Below are positions 49,801 to 61,135 of a stretch of 64,000 nucleotides of DNA, piece after piece. Made by a program: the position numbers and the translations under genes. The notes below the pieces were generated by a model. It was not told the DNA's origin. It was given only the letters and a program-made list of their open reading frames with translations, and made no database searches. The DNA lies in contig CP142458.1 in assembly GCA_038049695.1 (NCBI GenBank), positions 59,615,501-59,679,500 of the forward strand, in the 5' to 3' direction. How positions within the stretch are numbered: position 1 is the first letter of the stretch; every line of letters starts with the position of its first letter. Source of the stretch: Cinnamomum chago (taxonomy: Eukaryota > Streptophyta > Magnoliopsida > Laurales > Lauraceae).

Positions 49801-52800
49801 GAAAACATAGGGTGCACTTGGCATCGCGCCATTCAGATGTTCTCATGTTCCCACGAGATGAGGTTGTAGAAAAAAATGTTTGGTATGTGTAAATCACTGT
49901 TCCGAATTTTGATATCACTAGAAGGAATCTCAAAATCTTAACCCGCTGGCATAAGAAAGTTGGAACGAAAAAACTTTATTTTTTTAAGAGACAACTTGTT
50001 GGCACATATGTTTCCGACTTATCTCTTGCCTTTCAAAGACTCCAAATCCTATCACTTATCCTAAAGGTAGGCCCCATGTTCACAATCTCAAAGAAGGTGG
50101 CTCCACTTTGTAATTCCTAAAAGTGGGTCGTGTGGTCACAATCACAAAAGATGGGCTCATATTATAATTCCTATAATGGTGGGGCCACATTATAAATCCT
50201 ACAGATGTGGGCATCATGTTGTAATTTCTGAAGGTGGGCATCACGTTGTAATTTTTAAAGGTGGGTTCCGTGTCCACAATCACAAAAAAAGGTGGCCCCA
50301 CTTTATAATTCTTAAAGGTGGGTCATATGTTCACAATCACAAAAGGTGGAGCCACATTGTAAATCATATCAATGTGGGCCCACATTTTGAATCCTATGAA
50401 TGTCACCCCATGTTCAAATTTCTAAAGGTGGGTGCCACATAGTAATTTTTAAAGGTGGGTCCATGTTCACAATCTACAAATAAGCTAGCCACACATTATA
50501 ATACCTATAAAGGTGGGCCCACATTGTAAATCCTATGAATGTGCCCCCATGTTCGAATTTCTAAAGGTGAGCACCACATTGTAATTTTTAATGTGTCCAC
50601 AACCACAAAAATTGTGGCTCCACTTTGTAATTCCTAAAATGGTCACAATCACAAAAGGTGGACCCAAATTGTTAATCAAATGAATGTGGAACGCATATTC
50701 TAATTCCTAAAGGTGTGTAACACGTAATTTATAAAGGTGGGTCCCATATTTACATTCACAAAAAGGTGGCCCCACATTAATTCGTACAAAGACGGGTCCA
50801 CATTGTAAATCCCATGAATATGGGCCCCATTTTCTAATCTTTAGAGGTGGGTACCATGTTGTAATTTCTACAAGTGAGTCCCATGTACGATAATAATAGT
50901 GCAGAAACAATAAAATGTGGGTCCCACATTGTAAATCCTATGTTTCTCTTGCTTCCGTTCTTTGGAGCAAAACTTTTATAATGTTACCAAAACAAGTTCC
51001 ATACCGAATATTCTCAGCAATGTAATTTAATATAATATTGCCAAACTCTGCAGAATATGGTGTTGGCACAACCCGATCTCAACATAACTTGATTTAAGCA
51101 CAAAATTGGGAACAATGTGAGAACGATGCCAAACGGCCCCATAATGTACTCGGGAGCAGATTCTTTTTTTTTCTATTGGAAACACAACTCGAACTCACAA
51201 CCATGTGGTTGTGGACAATGAGCACCTTCAACTGTGCAACAGCAGTGATTTGGAAGCAGTACTGACCAGTACAGGAACCACACTTTGAAAGGCCATTATA
51301 GTTTTCAAAATGGGAATTCCATCCTATTGAAGAAAAAAGCCAAATTTGTCGCAAGGAAATCACTAGGATTTCCATTTTTTTGTAAAATACTACTAAGCTG
51401 TTCCCTTCTGAAAATTTAGTGCCCTTATCAAAATCAATGGATGAACTAATTTGAGCTGTGAAGCATTAATCCAATAAGAATGGATGTTTCATGGATTAGT
51501 CACCAGTATGTATTCCAAAGAAGTGGTTTTGTTTTGACCACTGAGACAAGGCAATGTTTTGACCATTTGAAGCGATAGTCCAATAAGAATGGATGCTTCA
51601 TTGATTTAGCCACCAGTATGTCTTCCAAAGAAATAATTTTGTTTTGACCATTGGTGACAAGGCAATGCTAGGATTGGTTGGCTCATCAGCATTACATATA
51701 AAAATAGAAAATTGATTCAGCAAAAGTGTCAAACTCTGTAGACACCAAATTACAAGTAAACAAGGTTACTAAAACAAAAAGGCAAATGAAGGCTAAAATG
51801 AAGTTCAATCAACTGACCTCCACACATCTTCTTAGAGCAAAATCCAATCCCCATCCATGTACCAAATCATTCTTCAGCCAAAAATCCCAGCGGAACCATT
51901 AAGTTGAAGCAAATTCCAAATGAAGGAAATAAAATCAGGTTGTTTAAAGAAGCTACTACAGAGCTCCAACAATACCTGAATCATGTGCCACACACAGCGC
52001 CAAGCCTCCCGAGAAAAGACAGGGGCCATAATTTCCACAAAACTGAAACAGCCACCACAGAAAGAGCTAAAAGCCTAAAATAGATAACTTGATATGTATG
52101 CACCTGTAGTCAGTGACTATCATGCCGGTTTAAGGTTTGCTATTCACTAAAGGCTTTGTTTAGGACTACTGGACTACTTACACCTACCTACTGTGCAGTG
52201 TCCAAATAGCTCATCAGTTGGAGTCCAAGTTACACAAATATGTCTACATGTATGAGAATCCAAAACTGGTACAAGGTGTCCAACTCGGCAATTCTTTTTT
52301 TTTTTTTTTTTTTTTTTGATAACCCAACTCAGCAATTCTTAAAACATAGGATTGATGGATTCAGCATAATCTCAGAATAATGTTAAACAATGTTTCTTTT
52401 TAATGAATAACATATGCAAAATAGCATCAATAAACAATATAGAAGTCTTCCTTTAAACAATCAAGTAATAATTATATCAATATCTTATTTAGATTCCAAA
52501 AGAAAAAGAAAAGACATACTATAATTGATGTTAAAACAATGTTTAAATTAGCATTAGAAGAAATTGGATAGAATCCAACACGGCATCATTCCAATATGTG
52601 TCTACCATGTGTAAATGGCTCAGTCCATAGAATTCATGCAACATAGGTTGGAGCCTGCATAGCGATTTGCTGGACCAAATTAAGCCAGTCCACTCATTAG
52701 GTGGGGCTACTAAAGTAAATAAATAAATAAAGGAAGTTCAAAGAGAAAAGGATAATATTTCGTCGATGTGGATCTAATGGACAGCCTAGTTTTTGAGTTA

Positions 52801-55800
52801 AGGAACCCATGATCCAACTGATGAGTTGATTGGATCATGCATATGTGGAACATTTGCATACAAGTAAAGATTTTTTGCAGCCTTCAAAACTTTTTCACTG
52901 GAATATTAAGACTAATGTATGAGAACGGAACATCATGTACGGGGAGAGAGCATACGCTGCACATGGTGGCAAAAGCGGGTCACTACACCAACCTGGTTTC
53001 TCTGTAGTTTCCCTGTGCGCAATGAAGGAGTCAATAATAACCTTCCAATCAAGGCACATATGCAGAATTTAGCAAAAGTACCAATATTTATAAGAAAAAG
53101 AACAACACAAGGGAAGAACTTTATCAAAACATACTTATGAACTTCACGGTCACCTCTCCTCTTCGTCATCTCCCATGTCAGTCCTTTATCTGGTTCAAGG
53201 CCTGGTTGTGAGATCTCCAACCCATATTTCTTTACCAAGTCAAGGTACCTGGTATGGAATATAAATTCAACAGATATCAAGGAAAGGTGCTATGGGCTTA
53301 AACTTAGAAGTCAACCTTGACTAACGAGACTTTAGATAAACGAGACTTTAGATAAAAAAAGAAGGAAAAGAGAAACACTAACTTTTCTGCATTGAAGTGT
53401 TCAACTCCCAGATCTTCGTCCCAAATAAATATGTAATCATATGCTGCTACTACATCTGGGTGTAAAAATCGTTTTGCATACCACCTGGTGAGGTTTACAA
53501 ATATGTGATAAGCTACCACTAACTGCACATGGACTTCTTTTACCTTCTTTCGTCTTCAAATAAAAAATTTAGCAGTCATATCCTAAATGAACAGCAACAA
53601 ACAGACAAAATGCCAAACTTACAGTACTTACCAATTACAGGTGCAGCCTACATTATATGTGAGAATATAAAATGGGCAACATGAGTTACTTGTTTAAGAA
53701 GAAAGTCAAAAAAATCCAGAAGATACAAGGCAACATGATAACTAAGAAACCAAAAACACAGGAAAGCATTATAGAATTATTACCATTTAGTTTGCCTCCG
53801 TGCACTAATGTGAATCGCATGCCTTGACCACTCAAACTGATCCCATTCACTTGCCCGACCATCATAATGAAAGAGCACAATGGTGAAGTCATCAGAAAAC
53901 TACCAGGAAATTAAATAAATACAATCAGTGTTTCTGAATAAGAATAGAAGGAAAAAAATATAAAGGCACAAGAGTATTTGAATAACCTTTCTAATTGCTG
54001 CATTGATGTTATTCCTCTGAGAAAAACCAACAGTGAAAGTCACTAGATACCTTGGCCGAGTTTTCAAATCCTAATGGATTTAAACCAATGATAATACACC
54101 AATAAATAATATGTTACCATTCGGAAAATGAAACATAAACAATGTGTTGCTCAAAAGTAAAAGACAATAAATGGAAGGATAATAAACAGTGCAACATGCA
54201 CAATAAAATGAAGCATTGAAGTAAGCCCACCCCCGCAACCCCCCATCAAAAAAAAAAAAAAAAAAAAAACTGATTCCTAGCAAAAGAGATATTAAGAAAA
54301 TGCAGAGAAAGTATGCGGTTTCAATAAAAACAATAAACATTGGCCTTTGGAAAAAAAAGGATAATCTATGGGTATATTGACGGTACATATGCCTTTAGAC
54401 CTGACGTTTTCCCCAAATAAGTCAAAGTTTAAATATTTTCCGCAAAATTGTTTGTATAATTGTGGTGCAATATTGCACGACCCTAGGATATCACACAGGG
54501 TGATATGTGCGATATTGCATGGCTCTAGGATCTCGCACCATAAGATGTGTGCGATATCGTACGGCCCTAGGCTATCGCATGAACAACTTTATGGGAAATA
54601 CTTAAACTTTGACCGCCCAAGTCTAAGGGCAGCTCTACAAGCAATATCCCTAATCTATAACAGTAAACATACCTCACTAGGATCACCCCATAATCTGCGC
54701 AAATAGAAATCAGTTTCTGACACTACTATCCCTGGAGGCAATAACTCTGCACCACGTGGATTTGTTGCAACATATATCTGGATCAAGTTAACAAAGCAAG
54801 GCAAGTTAAAATTGGTGAGAAAATTATGCATGATCAATAAACTCCAAAGCAGTTATTGCTCTATGGCCAATAGCTGAGAGAATAGAGCAAACCGCTTAAA
54901 TTACTCTGGCTTGGCCCTTCACCGCAACCAACACAATAACGCTAATAATATATGACAAGATCTGTTTTCTTATCTATCATATCCAGCTTTCCTCCTTTCT
55001 TCCTTTTTTTTTCCAACATAGATACTACACAGTGACTGATTTAAAACGTAGATAATATATAGCCAGAAACAACAAATTTTTGGAGATCTTATTTTTATGC
55101 TGAATTTTTCAAACTTTAATACATATTACTTATGCATGAAAATCATTACCTGTTAAATTTAATCCTTTTTTTTTTTTGGAAAGTTTATATATTTCCAAAG
55201 AAGCATTAAATTTACTTGATAATAAAAATACATGTAGAATTACAATAGATAGGCAAATTCTCATAAATAAATTACCAAAATTGGTTTAACAAATTTAATC
55301 CTATTATTTTCTGTCAAACCTATCCAATAGCATCACCTAAGTCACAAATACATAATACCAAAATTTGCTTGACTGCTGTCATCCAGCAAAACACAGCCAC
55401 CAGGGGACCAATAACCAGTCTCCACAAATAAAAACCTCCGCCAGTGACAAAAGCATAAACAAAATGACACCAGAAAGTTGAGGTTGACAAGAGCCCATGG
55501 AACAGTGGAAGGTGCTCACTATTGCAACCTTAAGGTTGTTAGCTCCAGCCATGTTACCAATCATCATCATCATCATCAAAGCCTTGTCCCAACTATGTTG
55601 GAGTCGCCTACATGAATTATATTTCTCTATTCCAGTATGTAGAAAAATTGGAGTATTCTTTTCTGTTTCCTAGATATAAACCACATCACTCAAAAACCAT
55701 CAAACCAATGAAATGGAACTGAATGGAGAATTGACATGAACAAACCGGTAGCACCATTAACACTCCACTGAGAAAAAGAGATTCCAGGTTCGAATCCTGC

Positions 55801-56893
55801 TAGTAGTGTTAGTTTTGATTTGCCCAAACTACAATCTAATCCATCATTGAAGAGCGGAAAATCATAGTGTTTTCCATTTATGTTTCTTACAAAGGGAAGA
55901 GAGAACTTTGGGTATTTAGCAGAGAAAAGAGCTAGGTTTAGGAGCAAACCGTTAACCACCTCACAGTGGGAAAGGAAAATATTATGCCTTTTAAAGTTGA
56001 TGGGTTAAGTTGCAAAAGAGATACAGAATTAGATTTTAAAAAAACGCAAATTTCAGCTTATAGATGGATAGCAATAACATAATTCTTTATCTTGCTTATA
56101 GAAGGATAAAGAACAAAATGAGACATTATAAGATTAGTTTAAAATTCACTTTTTTGTAGATTAGTTGGGAGTTGGGACAATTTGGTGGATCACTTATCAA
56201 ACAAGCACAAAAGTGAAGCAAAATTGCAAAATAGGAATCATCATACTTGAAAAAAAGAAGGCAATAGAAAAATGCATAAATACCTTCAAACCATCATCCG
56301 ACCCATGAACTTGGGAATCCTTGGATTCATCTGAACCAACAGATGGTGAATCAAGGCTTGTTTTATCAGATCTATGGCCATGAATTATGGGTATATCGAT
56401 GGAAGACAGAACGCTGGGTGTCAAATTAAGCTGCAAGTTTTCAGAAGCTTACTCTCAAATTAGACAAAATTCGATGAACCAAAGACATGCACTCAACATT
56501 TGTAATCTAACATAAAACAAACAAATAAACAGACAAATATTGACAAGATTAATGGATACCTTGGTGACAGAAACATTAGGAAATGAAATTCCAACAAGAA
56601 ATCCAAAAACAACTCCCAAAATGGTGGTAACTATGAGTCTTGTACTTTCATTCGATCTTTTCAGAAGTCCGCTGTCATTAAACATGAAAATCATATAAAA
56701 CATCTACACTTTTGGAGACTTAGAATTAGAACGACTGGATGAGACAGGAAGAGTAAATAGTGAATGTGACAGATTACTACAAAAGCAATTCCCAAAATTC
56801 TTTCGGTATACACTATTCACTAATAAAAGCTGAGACATTTTCCTCAATGACAGAAAGCGTGGAAGTTATAAACCTGCGACGAGTGTCCCCCAT
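33708..56893 (-). CDS. DUF707 family protein (lysine ketoglutarate reductase trans-splicing-related 1-like), complete
   Basis: Fourteen coding exons on the minus strand: 56893-56874, 56671-56560, 56430-56284, 54777-54673, 54070-53987, 53899-53784, 53484-53383, 53248-53135, 53012-52956, 52042-51976, 51871-51818, 49758-49684, 34275-34240, 33800-33708. They sum to 1182 nt (393 codons plus stop), every junction keeps phase, and all introns are GT-AG. The protein has a short basic N-terminus, one membrane segment near residues 18-40 (type II topology likely), a Ser/Asp-rich stem, then the DUF707 core. Core motifs are [106 protein letters not shown] and [14 protein letters not shown]. The acidic WDED motif recalls glycosyltransferase DxD sites (inference). 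Biochemical function is unknown. The intron between 49684 and 34275 is 15.4 kb and holds several retrotransposons. Confidence 0.95.
34965..35240. repeat. Tandem duplication of about 137 bp
   Basis: The AATTCCTTGTTTTCAA(C/T)TAGC stretch, the TTTTATACATG segment, the CAATAAGGG-like segment and a poly(A) run occur twice in order. Confidence 0.75.
35876..36212 (-). mobile_element. TRIM-like mini-retrotransposon, one LTR truncated
   Basis: Two direct terminal repeats begin TGTAAC at 35876 and 36154 and share the CCACATGATATTGT and CTTTGGCTCATGGGATTCC stretches. The second is cut after about 60 bp. The complement of a Met-tRNA PBS (CTCTGATACCA) sits at 36141-36151, directly before the second repeat, so the element reads on the minus strand. 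The inner LTR has GATGTGGGACTT, common in plant TRIM elements. No coding capacity. Confidence 0.65.
38090..38370 (+). pseudogene. LINE (L1-type) reverse-transcriptase C-terminal remnant
   Basis: Frames with shifts read [19 protein letters not shown], then a WFGH-like part, then [11 protein letters not shown] and [11 protein letters not shown]. This is the characteristic tail of plant LINE polymerases. There are several stops. It is only about 280 bp long. Confidence 0.75.
38516..38700 (+). mobile_element. Truncated 5' LTR of CRM-like chromovirus
   Basis: About 96 percent identical to the first 180 bp of the 3' LTR (43436-43620), but it stops before the TATA box and is followed by 18 A residues. 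The R-U5 part and PBS are missing. The left flank is a (CT)n run, as is the right flank of the 3' LTR. Confidence 0.85.
38728..43478 (+). pseudogene. Ty3/gypsy chromovirus (CRM-like) gag-pol, degenerate
   Basis: Order: gag (ATG 38728; in-frame TAG at 39238), zinc knuckle near 39801-39838 with its first cysteine replaced ([14 protein letters not shown]), protease with IDGGS near 40108, a frameshift near 40320, RT with TGA at 40708 and 40939 and the YFDD box near 41143, RNase H near 41580, and integrase with HHCC zinc finger near 42140-42270, the D,D,E core and PQTNGQTE. The long frame 41047-43365 is intact. Just before its end a frame change moves the C-terminal chromodomain-like segment (about 43247-43478, [14 protein letters not shown]) into another frame. 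That segment overlaps the 3' LTR, as known for CRM elements. It cannot be active. Confidence 0.92.
43436..43828 (+). mobile_element. 3' LTR of the CRM-like chromovirus
   Basis: TGATGCAGCCC at the start and GGGCTGCGCCA at the end form imperfect terminal inverted repeats. A purine-rich tract (GCCGGGGAGAG) precedes it, and a TATATAAAC box lies near 43654. Length 393 bp. Confidence 0.85.
43829..43894. repeat. (CT)n microsatellite
   Basis: Thirty-three uninterrupted CT units directly after the chromovirus LTR. The 5' LTR is also preceded by CT repeats, so the element may have inserted into this tract. Confidence 0.98.
43910..45618 (+). mobile_element. Non-autonomous gag-only LTR retrotransposon
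   Basis: LTRs at 43910-44259 and 45270-45618 begin TGATA and end CAACA and are about 95 percent identical. A Met-tRNA-like PBS (TGGTATCAAAGC, one mismatch to the standard) lies at 44264-44275. A polypurine tract (GGGAGGGGGAA) lies directly before the second LTR. Flanking TAGCA and TAGCG look like a 5-bp target duplication with one change. Between the LTRs there is only a decayed Ty3/gypsy gag and no pol. Structurally complete at 1.7 kb, it would need enzymes from a relative. Confidence 0.88.
44291..45240 (+). pseudogene. Ty3/gypsy-type gag of the non-autonomous element
   Basis: The frame starts at ATG 44291 ([14 protein letters not shown]), then shifts. It continues with the [21 protein letters not shown] motif of retrotransposon gag and ends with a [15 protein letters not shown] zinc knuckle near 45108. 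In-frame stops (TAG 44687, TGA near 44720) break it. Confidence 0.85.
45619..47551. other. Spacer with LTR-like remnants
   Basis: A CGGCAGACC-containing segment is repeated with about 110-bp spacing (46145 and 46257). A TATAAATATTGGGC box lies near 46481, with a pyrimidine-rich tail behind it. Together these suggest a decayed LTR, but no edges or PBS can be set. No gene seen. Confidence 0.4.
47552..47895. mobile_element. Probable solo LTR
   Basis: 344 bp bounded by perfect 8-bp terminal inverted repeats (TGATGCAG and CTGCATCA), with a TATTTATATGG promoter-like motif near 47709. No clear target duplication and no internal region. The ends resemble those of the CRM-like LTR, but the body differs. 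Confidence 0.6.
47896..49683. other. Non-coding intron sequence
   Basis: Many stops in all frames. It may be eroded retroelement, but no domain is recognisable. Confidence 0.4.
50040..50945. repeat. Complex minisatellite in DUF707 intron
   Basis: About 0.9 kb of short modules of 25-35 bp (ATTGTAATTCCTAAAGGTGGG, CACAATCACAAAA, CCACATTGTAAATCCTATGAATGTGGGC-like) recur in changing order, with a higher-order repeat of roughly 150-180 bp. Open frames on both strands reflect the repetition. Confidence 0.85.
51160..51245 (-). repeat. SINE-like fragment
   Basis: The minus strand shows TTGCACAGTTGAAGGTGCTC (A-box-like), GTGAGTTCGAGTTGTG (B-box-like), then poly(A). Confidence 0.4.
51445..51680. repeat. 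Tandem duplication of about 110 bp
   Basis: CCAATAAGAATGGATG, the CACCAGTATGT(A/C)TTCCAAAG stretch and ACAAGGCAATG recur in order, 110 bp apart. Confidence 0.8.
54391..54630. mobile_element. MITE-like inverted-repeat element with 42-bp core repeats
   Basis: The ends are imperfect inverted repeats (GCCTTTAGAC... against ...GTCTAAGGGC, plus an inner GTCAAAGTTTAAATATTTTC pair). The core has three units starting at 54467, 54509 and 54551, exactly 42 bp apart, each with GC(A/G)ATAT(T/C)G and CCTAGG. Lies in a DUF707 intron. Clear target duplication not seen. Confidence 0.65.
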
Positions 56894-57459
56894 CCTGGTG
56901 TAGCCTCTCAACTCAAAATTTACTCAACATCGATGAAGTAACAGAATGATGCGTCAAACCCTCCAAACCACAGGTAACTCAGACAGTTATATTGATCTTC
57001 CAAGTTAGCTTAAGAATCTTCTTTGGAATACATGCTCAAGTCCTGGAGGAAGAAAAACACTACTGAAACAATCATAGTCATTGAGTAGTTTCCTGCAAAT
57101 TCATATGGTATATTGTACAATGATGCAGAAACTTTTGAAAGTAATTGCAATTTTGCAACATGCCAATGATCAAGTCATAATGATATTGTAACTAATTGCA
57201 AAACTAGTCATAAAGATGCCATGAGTGTACATCAAATAATAACAATAAAAGAAAAAAAAAAAAAAAAAAAGCCTAATAAAAATAAGTAAAGACGCCAATC
57301 GCAGAAGAGATGGACCATGTACTACCAAAAAAACATCATTTTAGCAATTAGATTTAGGGATAGAGCGGGGGAGGAAATGGGGCAATCAAGTTGAGCAGGG
57401 TCCGAAGATGCTATCTAAACATAGATATAGATATGGGGATCAGAGGTGTGACTCAGAAC

Positions 57460-57905
57460 TTTTGAAAATCTAGGACACGAATATGCATGCCGGTGTCCTA
57501 ATTCTCTCTTTAGAACATTTCTGAATTAATGAAACTATCATTTTTCACATTCCTTTTTAACATTTCTTTTGTTGGAAAGTAAGAAAACTAAAAGAAGTAT
57601 ATGTCTATATGAAACGTTACACTCGGTAACTAGGATATGTTGAACTTGTACCCCAGAAGTATCGGTGCATTATCAAGTGATGATACGCTTTTGAAAATCT
57701 AAGACACAGATACAGATGGTGTGGTCCTGATTTTTTTTCTTTAGAAAATTTCTGAATTAATGAAATTTTTACATTGGAAAGTAAGAAAACTAAAAGAACG
57801 ACAGGAAACATTGGACTTGCTAAATGGGGTATGTTGATCTTGTGCCCTAGAAGCATCGGTGCAGTATAGAGTGACTATACAAGTGTCATATCGGTCCGAC
57901 ACATA
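57460..57905. repeat. Tandem duplication, 229 bp unit
   Basis: TTTGAAAATCTA at 57461 and 57690 opens two copies. Shared parts include TTCTGAATTAATGAAA, GGAAAGTAAGAAAACTAAAAG and AAGTATCGGTGCA-like ends. Confidence 0.85.
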
Positions 57906-59555
57906 CAAGCTCGGCATGTACAAGTCTCCTGTTGTCACAGTTGGGACAATTGGGTCCAATTAGGGTTGGGTGAGTTGAGCACTGCCACTATGTCACATGC
58001 AATGGGCTTAACCCGAAGTCCCAAACCAATTCATTTATTAACAGGCTACAAATGTCAACCCGAACCCAATTCAAAAGTTAAAAGGGTCGACCAAAATCTT
58101 GATTAAGAGGTCATGATTCGGTCAGGTTGGCAGGGTCATAGTACAACGAATTGGGTTGCGTCTCATTCAAGTTGAGTTGGTGGGTCGAATAGCAAGAGTG
58201 GACCCAACCCAAACCCAACTCATTCATTAATCAGATTAAAAATGTCTAACATGAATCCAACACCAAATTAGAAAGAATCAACTAAATTACCAGTTTGAAT
58301 TCTGATTGGGTTAGTAGTTGAAGTCATAAACCATCACCCTTAGTATAGAGAAGAGAGTAAGATTGAATGCAATTATCACATTTCCATCAGAGGAGTTCTG
58401 ATGCAAGTCTGCTAATTCTACAAAGAAACATCAAACTGAAACTACCACTTATAAAGATCTTTTTAACCAAGCATGCTACATCTTTTCAAACTCGACATCG
58501 AGGACCATGCTAATGAGTTAAATCATATATGTCATATGACTTGGTAAAAAAAAAAAAAAAAAACAGCATCAACTCAACTCACTGGACTCCTCCACAATAT
58601 CTCATTTCCTAATGACTGTATTAACTTTGTATGGTTCCAAAATAAGAGGACAATACTACTACGGACTGCAATTTGAAACTTGTGAACCCTTTTGTAGAGC
58701 TCATGTTGATGCAGGCCAATCATGGAATTAGGCTGGGATTAAAAGATCTTTCCATGAATTAAAAGTACAAAATCAGCAAGATCTGATGATTAGAACAAAT
58801 TTTTTAAAGGCCCCAAAGTTTAATGGTTATTTAGGATTTATAAACCGTTAAACTTTGGAGCCTCTAAATTTCTTTTCACGATCATCCAATTGTGCTGATA
58901 TCTTGACACAAAATGAAGAACTTCTAACCCCACACTAACCCCATGATTGTCATGAAACAAGGTTTGGTCCCACAGAAGGCAGACAGTTGTAGACAAATTA
59001 ACTAAAGGGGGACTTCTACACTCAATCATCAATTTCGGTCAGATATGATGACTGTCTGATTAGCATAGTTTTTCCACTGTGCCAATCAAAAATCTGGCAA
59101 TTCGAGCGTCAAAAGCCGAATACACTAAGCAATATAAAAACTCACCAGACTAAATTCAAGTCTATTTTGAACAAAAGTAGCAATTGGCCTATACCCCGTA
59201 TATGATCGTTTGTAAAAACAAAAGGGTGATGTTCTATCCGCTGCTAATCTGTATGAATGGTATCAACTGCACTACAATGTTTATGACTCTTTCTCCTCCA
59301 ATCCATATGTATGATGTAAATTGAAATGGGACAATCCCATGCCTAGAGATGAAACCCTAGAGAACCCGTTCCTAATCCAATCAAAACCCTTAAACATAAC
59401 GTAGAAATAATCCAACGATTCGGGAAAAGAAACGACCCCAACGCCGTCGATCGAATGGGGAGTTTCAGATGGCAAGAACAAAATACAAGATTCAACGAGG
59501 ACGAAAAAAATGAAAGAAATGGGAGAGATGGGAGAGAAGGAGGAGCATATGCTAC
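57905..59555. other. Probable UTR intron of DUF707 gene
   Basis: Non-coding. Contains GGGTTGGGT-type simple stretches at 57950-58260 and poly(A) near 58545. No gene seen. Confidence 0.45.
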
Positions 59556-60204
59556 GTACCAATGAATGGATGGAAGGAAGGAGGGAGCGAATCGAAGGAA
59601 TGTGGGTGGGAAAATGGCGAATAGGTAGAGCGCCAAGTCGAACACACCACCTTTTGCGAAAATGACGGAAACCAACTCTGAGATACTGTTACTAAGAGAG
59701 AGAGAAGGTGAGAAGCAGCAATTTGTCAGAGATGTACTGCAAAATAAATTAATTAAGGGAGTTCTGGATCACCTATACTCATGCATTCGTAACATGTGAA
59801 CAGGTAATATTCCGCCACGTCATTTAGAAATTTAGGTGATTCGATGATATGGTGGAGTATTATTGGTCCACTCACAGTAAATATATAAAAAATGCGATAA
59901 GTGATCCGGACTCGAATTAAGGGAGCTTGCGACATGTAAATCTATCTTGAGTCCTTGTACAGTCGACTGTGGGACCCTTTTGGGACATTTTTAAAATACC
60001 ACCAATTCATGTAATAAAAATTATACGGCAATATCGTTGCTCACTAAAATAATAAAAATTAAAATAGAAAAGGTGGAGGGAGGGCCTTCATAGTCTATAT
60101 TGAAATTTGAAAGTCTTTTTAGCCTTCACCTACTTTAAGGATATTATTTTTAAGTAAAATTCGCTTTATTGTATCATCATCTATATCATATATATATTGA
60201 GGAA

Positions 60205-60392
60205 GATGCTCTTATTAGAGATATCTCTCATCTTATATGAGAGATGGGGGTGGGGCCCTCACATTTAAGTTGTTGGCAATAGATATGGATGTGTGGGCAT
60301 CCACTCAGTCTCTCATTTTAGTTCTTGGATATGGATGTGAGGGCCCCCACTCAATCTCTCATTTAATGTGAGAGATATCTCTCAATAGGAGC
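60205..60392. mobile_element. MITE-like element with long terminal inverted repeats
   Basis: The left end GCTCTTATTAGAGATATCTC and the right end, the reverse complement of GCTCCTATTGAGAGATATCTC, pair for about 55 bp, continuing through GGGGCCCTCACAT. About 185 bp in total, flanked by AT-rich sequence. No coding capacity. Confidence 0.75.
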
Positions 60393-61029
60393 ATATATAT
60401 ATATATGTGTGTGTGTGTGTGTTGGGGGTGGGGGGGATATTAATGTGCATCCATCCCTCGACATGTTATAGTGAGGGACAACATAGTAGAGTTGACTTCA
60501 TAACACATCCGAACCATCCACACACATGGAACCCCCTTAAGTATACTAGACCCATTGAATTTTCACCTATCCAAAAGGATTGGACCGTTGGATCAAGGGT
60601 CAAAAATTTTCCTTTAATATAAAGTCATTAAATTTGTAGGCCAAGGATGAAGGGGTTAGAAGCATGGGATTGACCCCAAATTTAATATATGGTCTCATCC
60701 AAGGTGTCTCTTCTCATCCCCCACAAGCCCCATAATCAATAGGTCCCTAGGTGGGCCCCATTAAGTTTGTCTCCACCATATGGTGAGAGAAGGATGCACA
60801 GGAATATGCCCTTATATATATCCACTTAGTGAAGTTATCAAAATATCTAAAAGGTTAATTTCTTTTATACTATAGCCTTTTTGTATTCTATTTGATGATG
60901 ATGGCAGATTAGCCTCATGTATAAAATTTCAAACAAAAGGGAACAACCCACTTTTTTAGTATCCCGGCCCGAGAGACTTGCACATGCAAAGGGACACAAC
61001 TCGCATTTGAAGTAATTATAACAACTCAT

Positions 61030-61135
61030 ATATGCAAGGAATGGGAAGGCTAGGTTCGAAGCTTGGACCTCATAATGAGAACTACCACTCCTTACTCCTT
61101 ACCACTAGGGTAAGGAGCCACATGGAACAAGCCAC
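61030..61135 (-). repeat. SINE-like or tRNA-derived fragment
   Basis: The minus strand carries CCTAGTGGTAAGG (A-box-like) and, 40 nt on, GGTCCAAGCTTCGAACC (B-box-like). Confidence 0.35.

Larger units (their letters stand above)
56874..59700 (-). promoter_or_regulatory. Probable 5' UTR exons and promoter side of the DUF707 gene
   Basis: The start codon at 56893 is preceded by a likely UTR exon whose acceptor is at 57043-57044 (pyrimidine tract, then CAG, with the exon from 57042). A first non-coding exon probably ends at 59560, where a strong donor (GTACGT on the minus strand) follows a CTTCC-rich stretch typical of plant 5' leaders. The promoter should then lie to the right of about 59700. 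No convincing TATA box was found. The 2.5 kb between the two exons is intron-like and contains a tandem duplication at 57460-57900. The splice choice is inferred from consensus only. Confidence 0.4.

Noticed and set aside
50080-50442. Repetitive open frames on both strands
   Set aside because: Products of the minisatellite at 50040-50945.
52740-52780. LDPHRR-like reading on the minus strand as the missing DUF707 exon
   Set aside because: Chance match. The true exon ([12 protein letters not shown]) is at 53012-52956 with correct phase and splice sites.
55755-55825. Possible tRNA gene (GGTTCGAATCC at about 55788)
   Set aside because: There is only a B-box-like motif. No A box or cloverleaf could be built on either strand.
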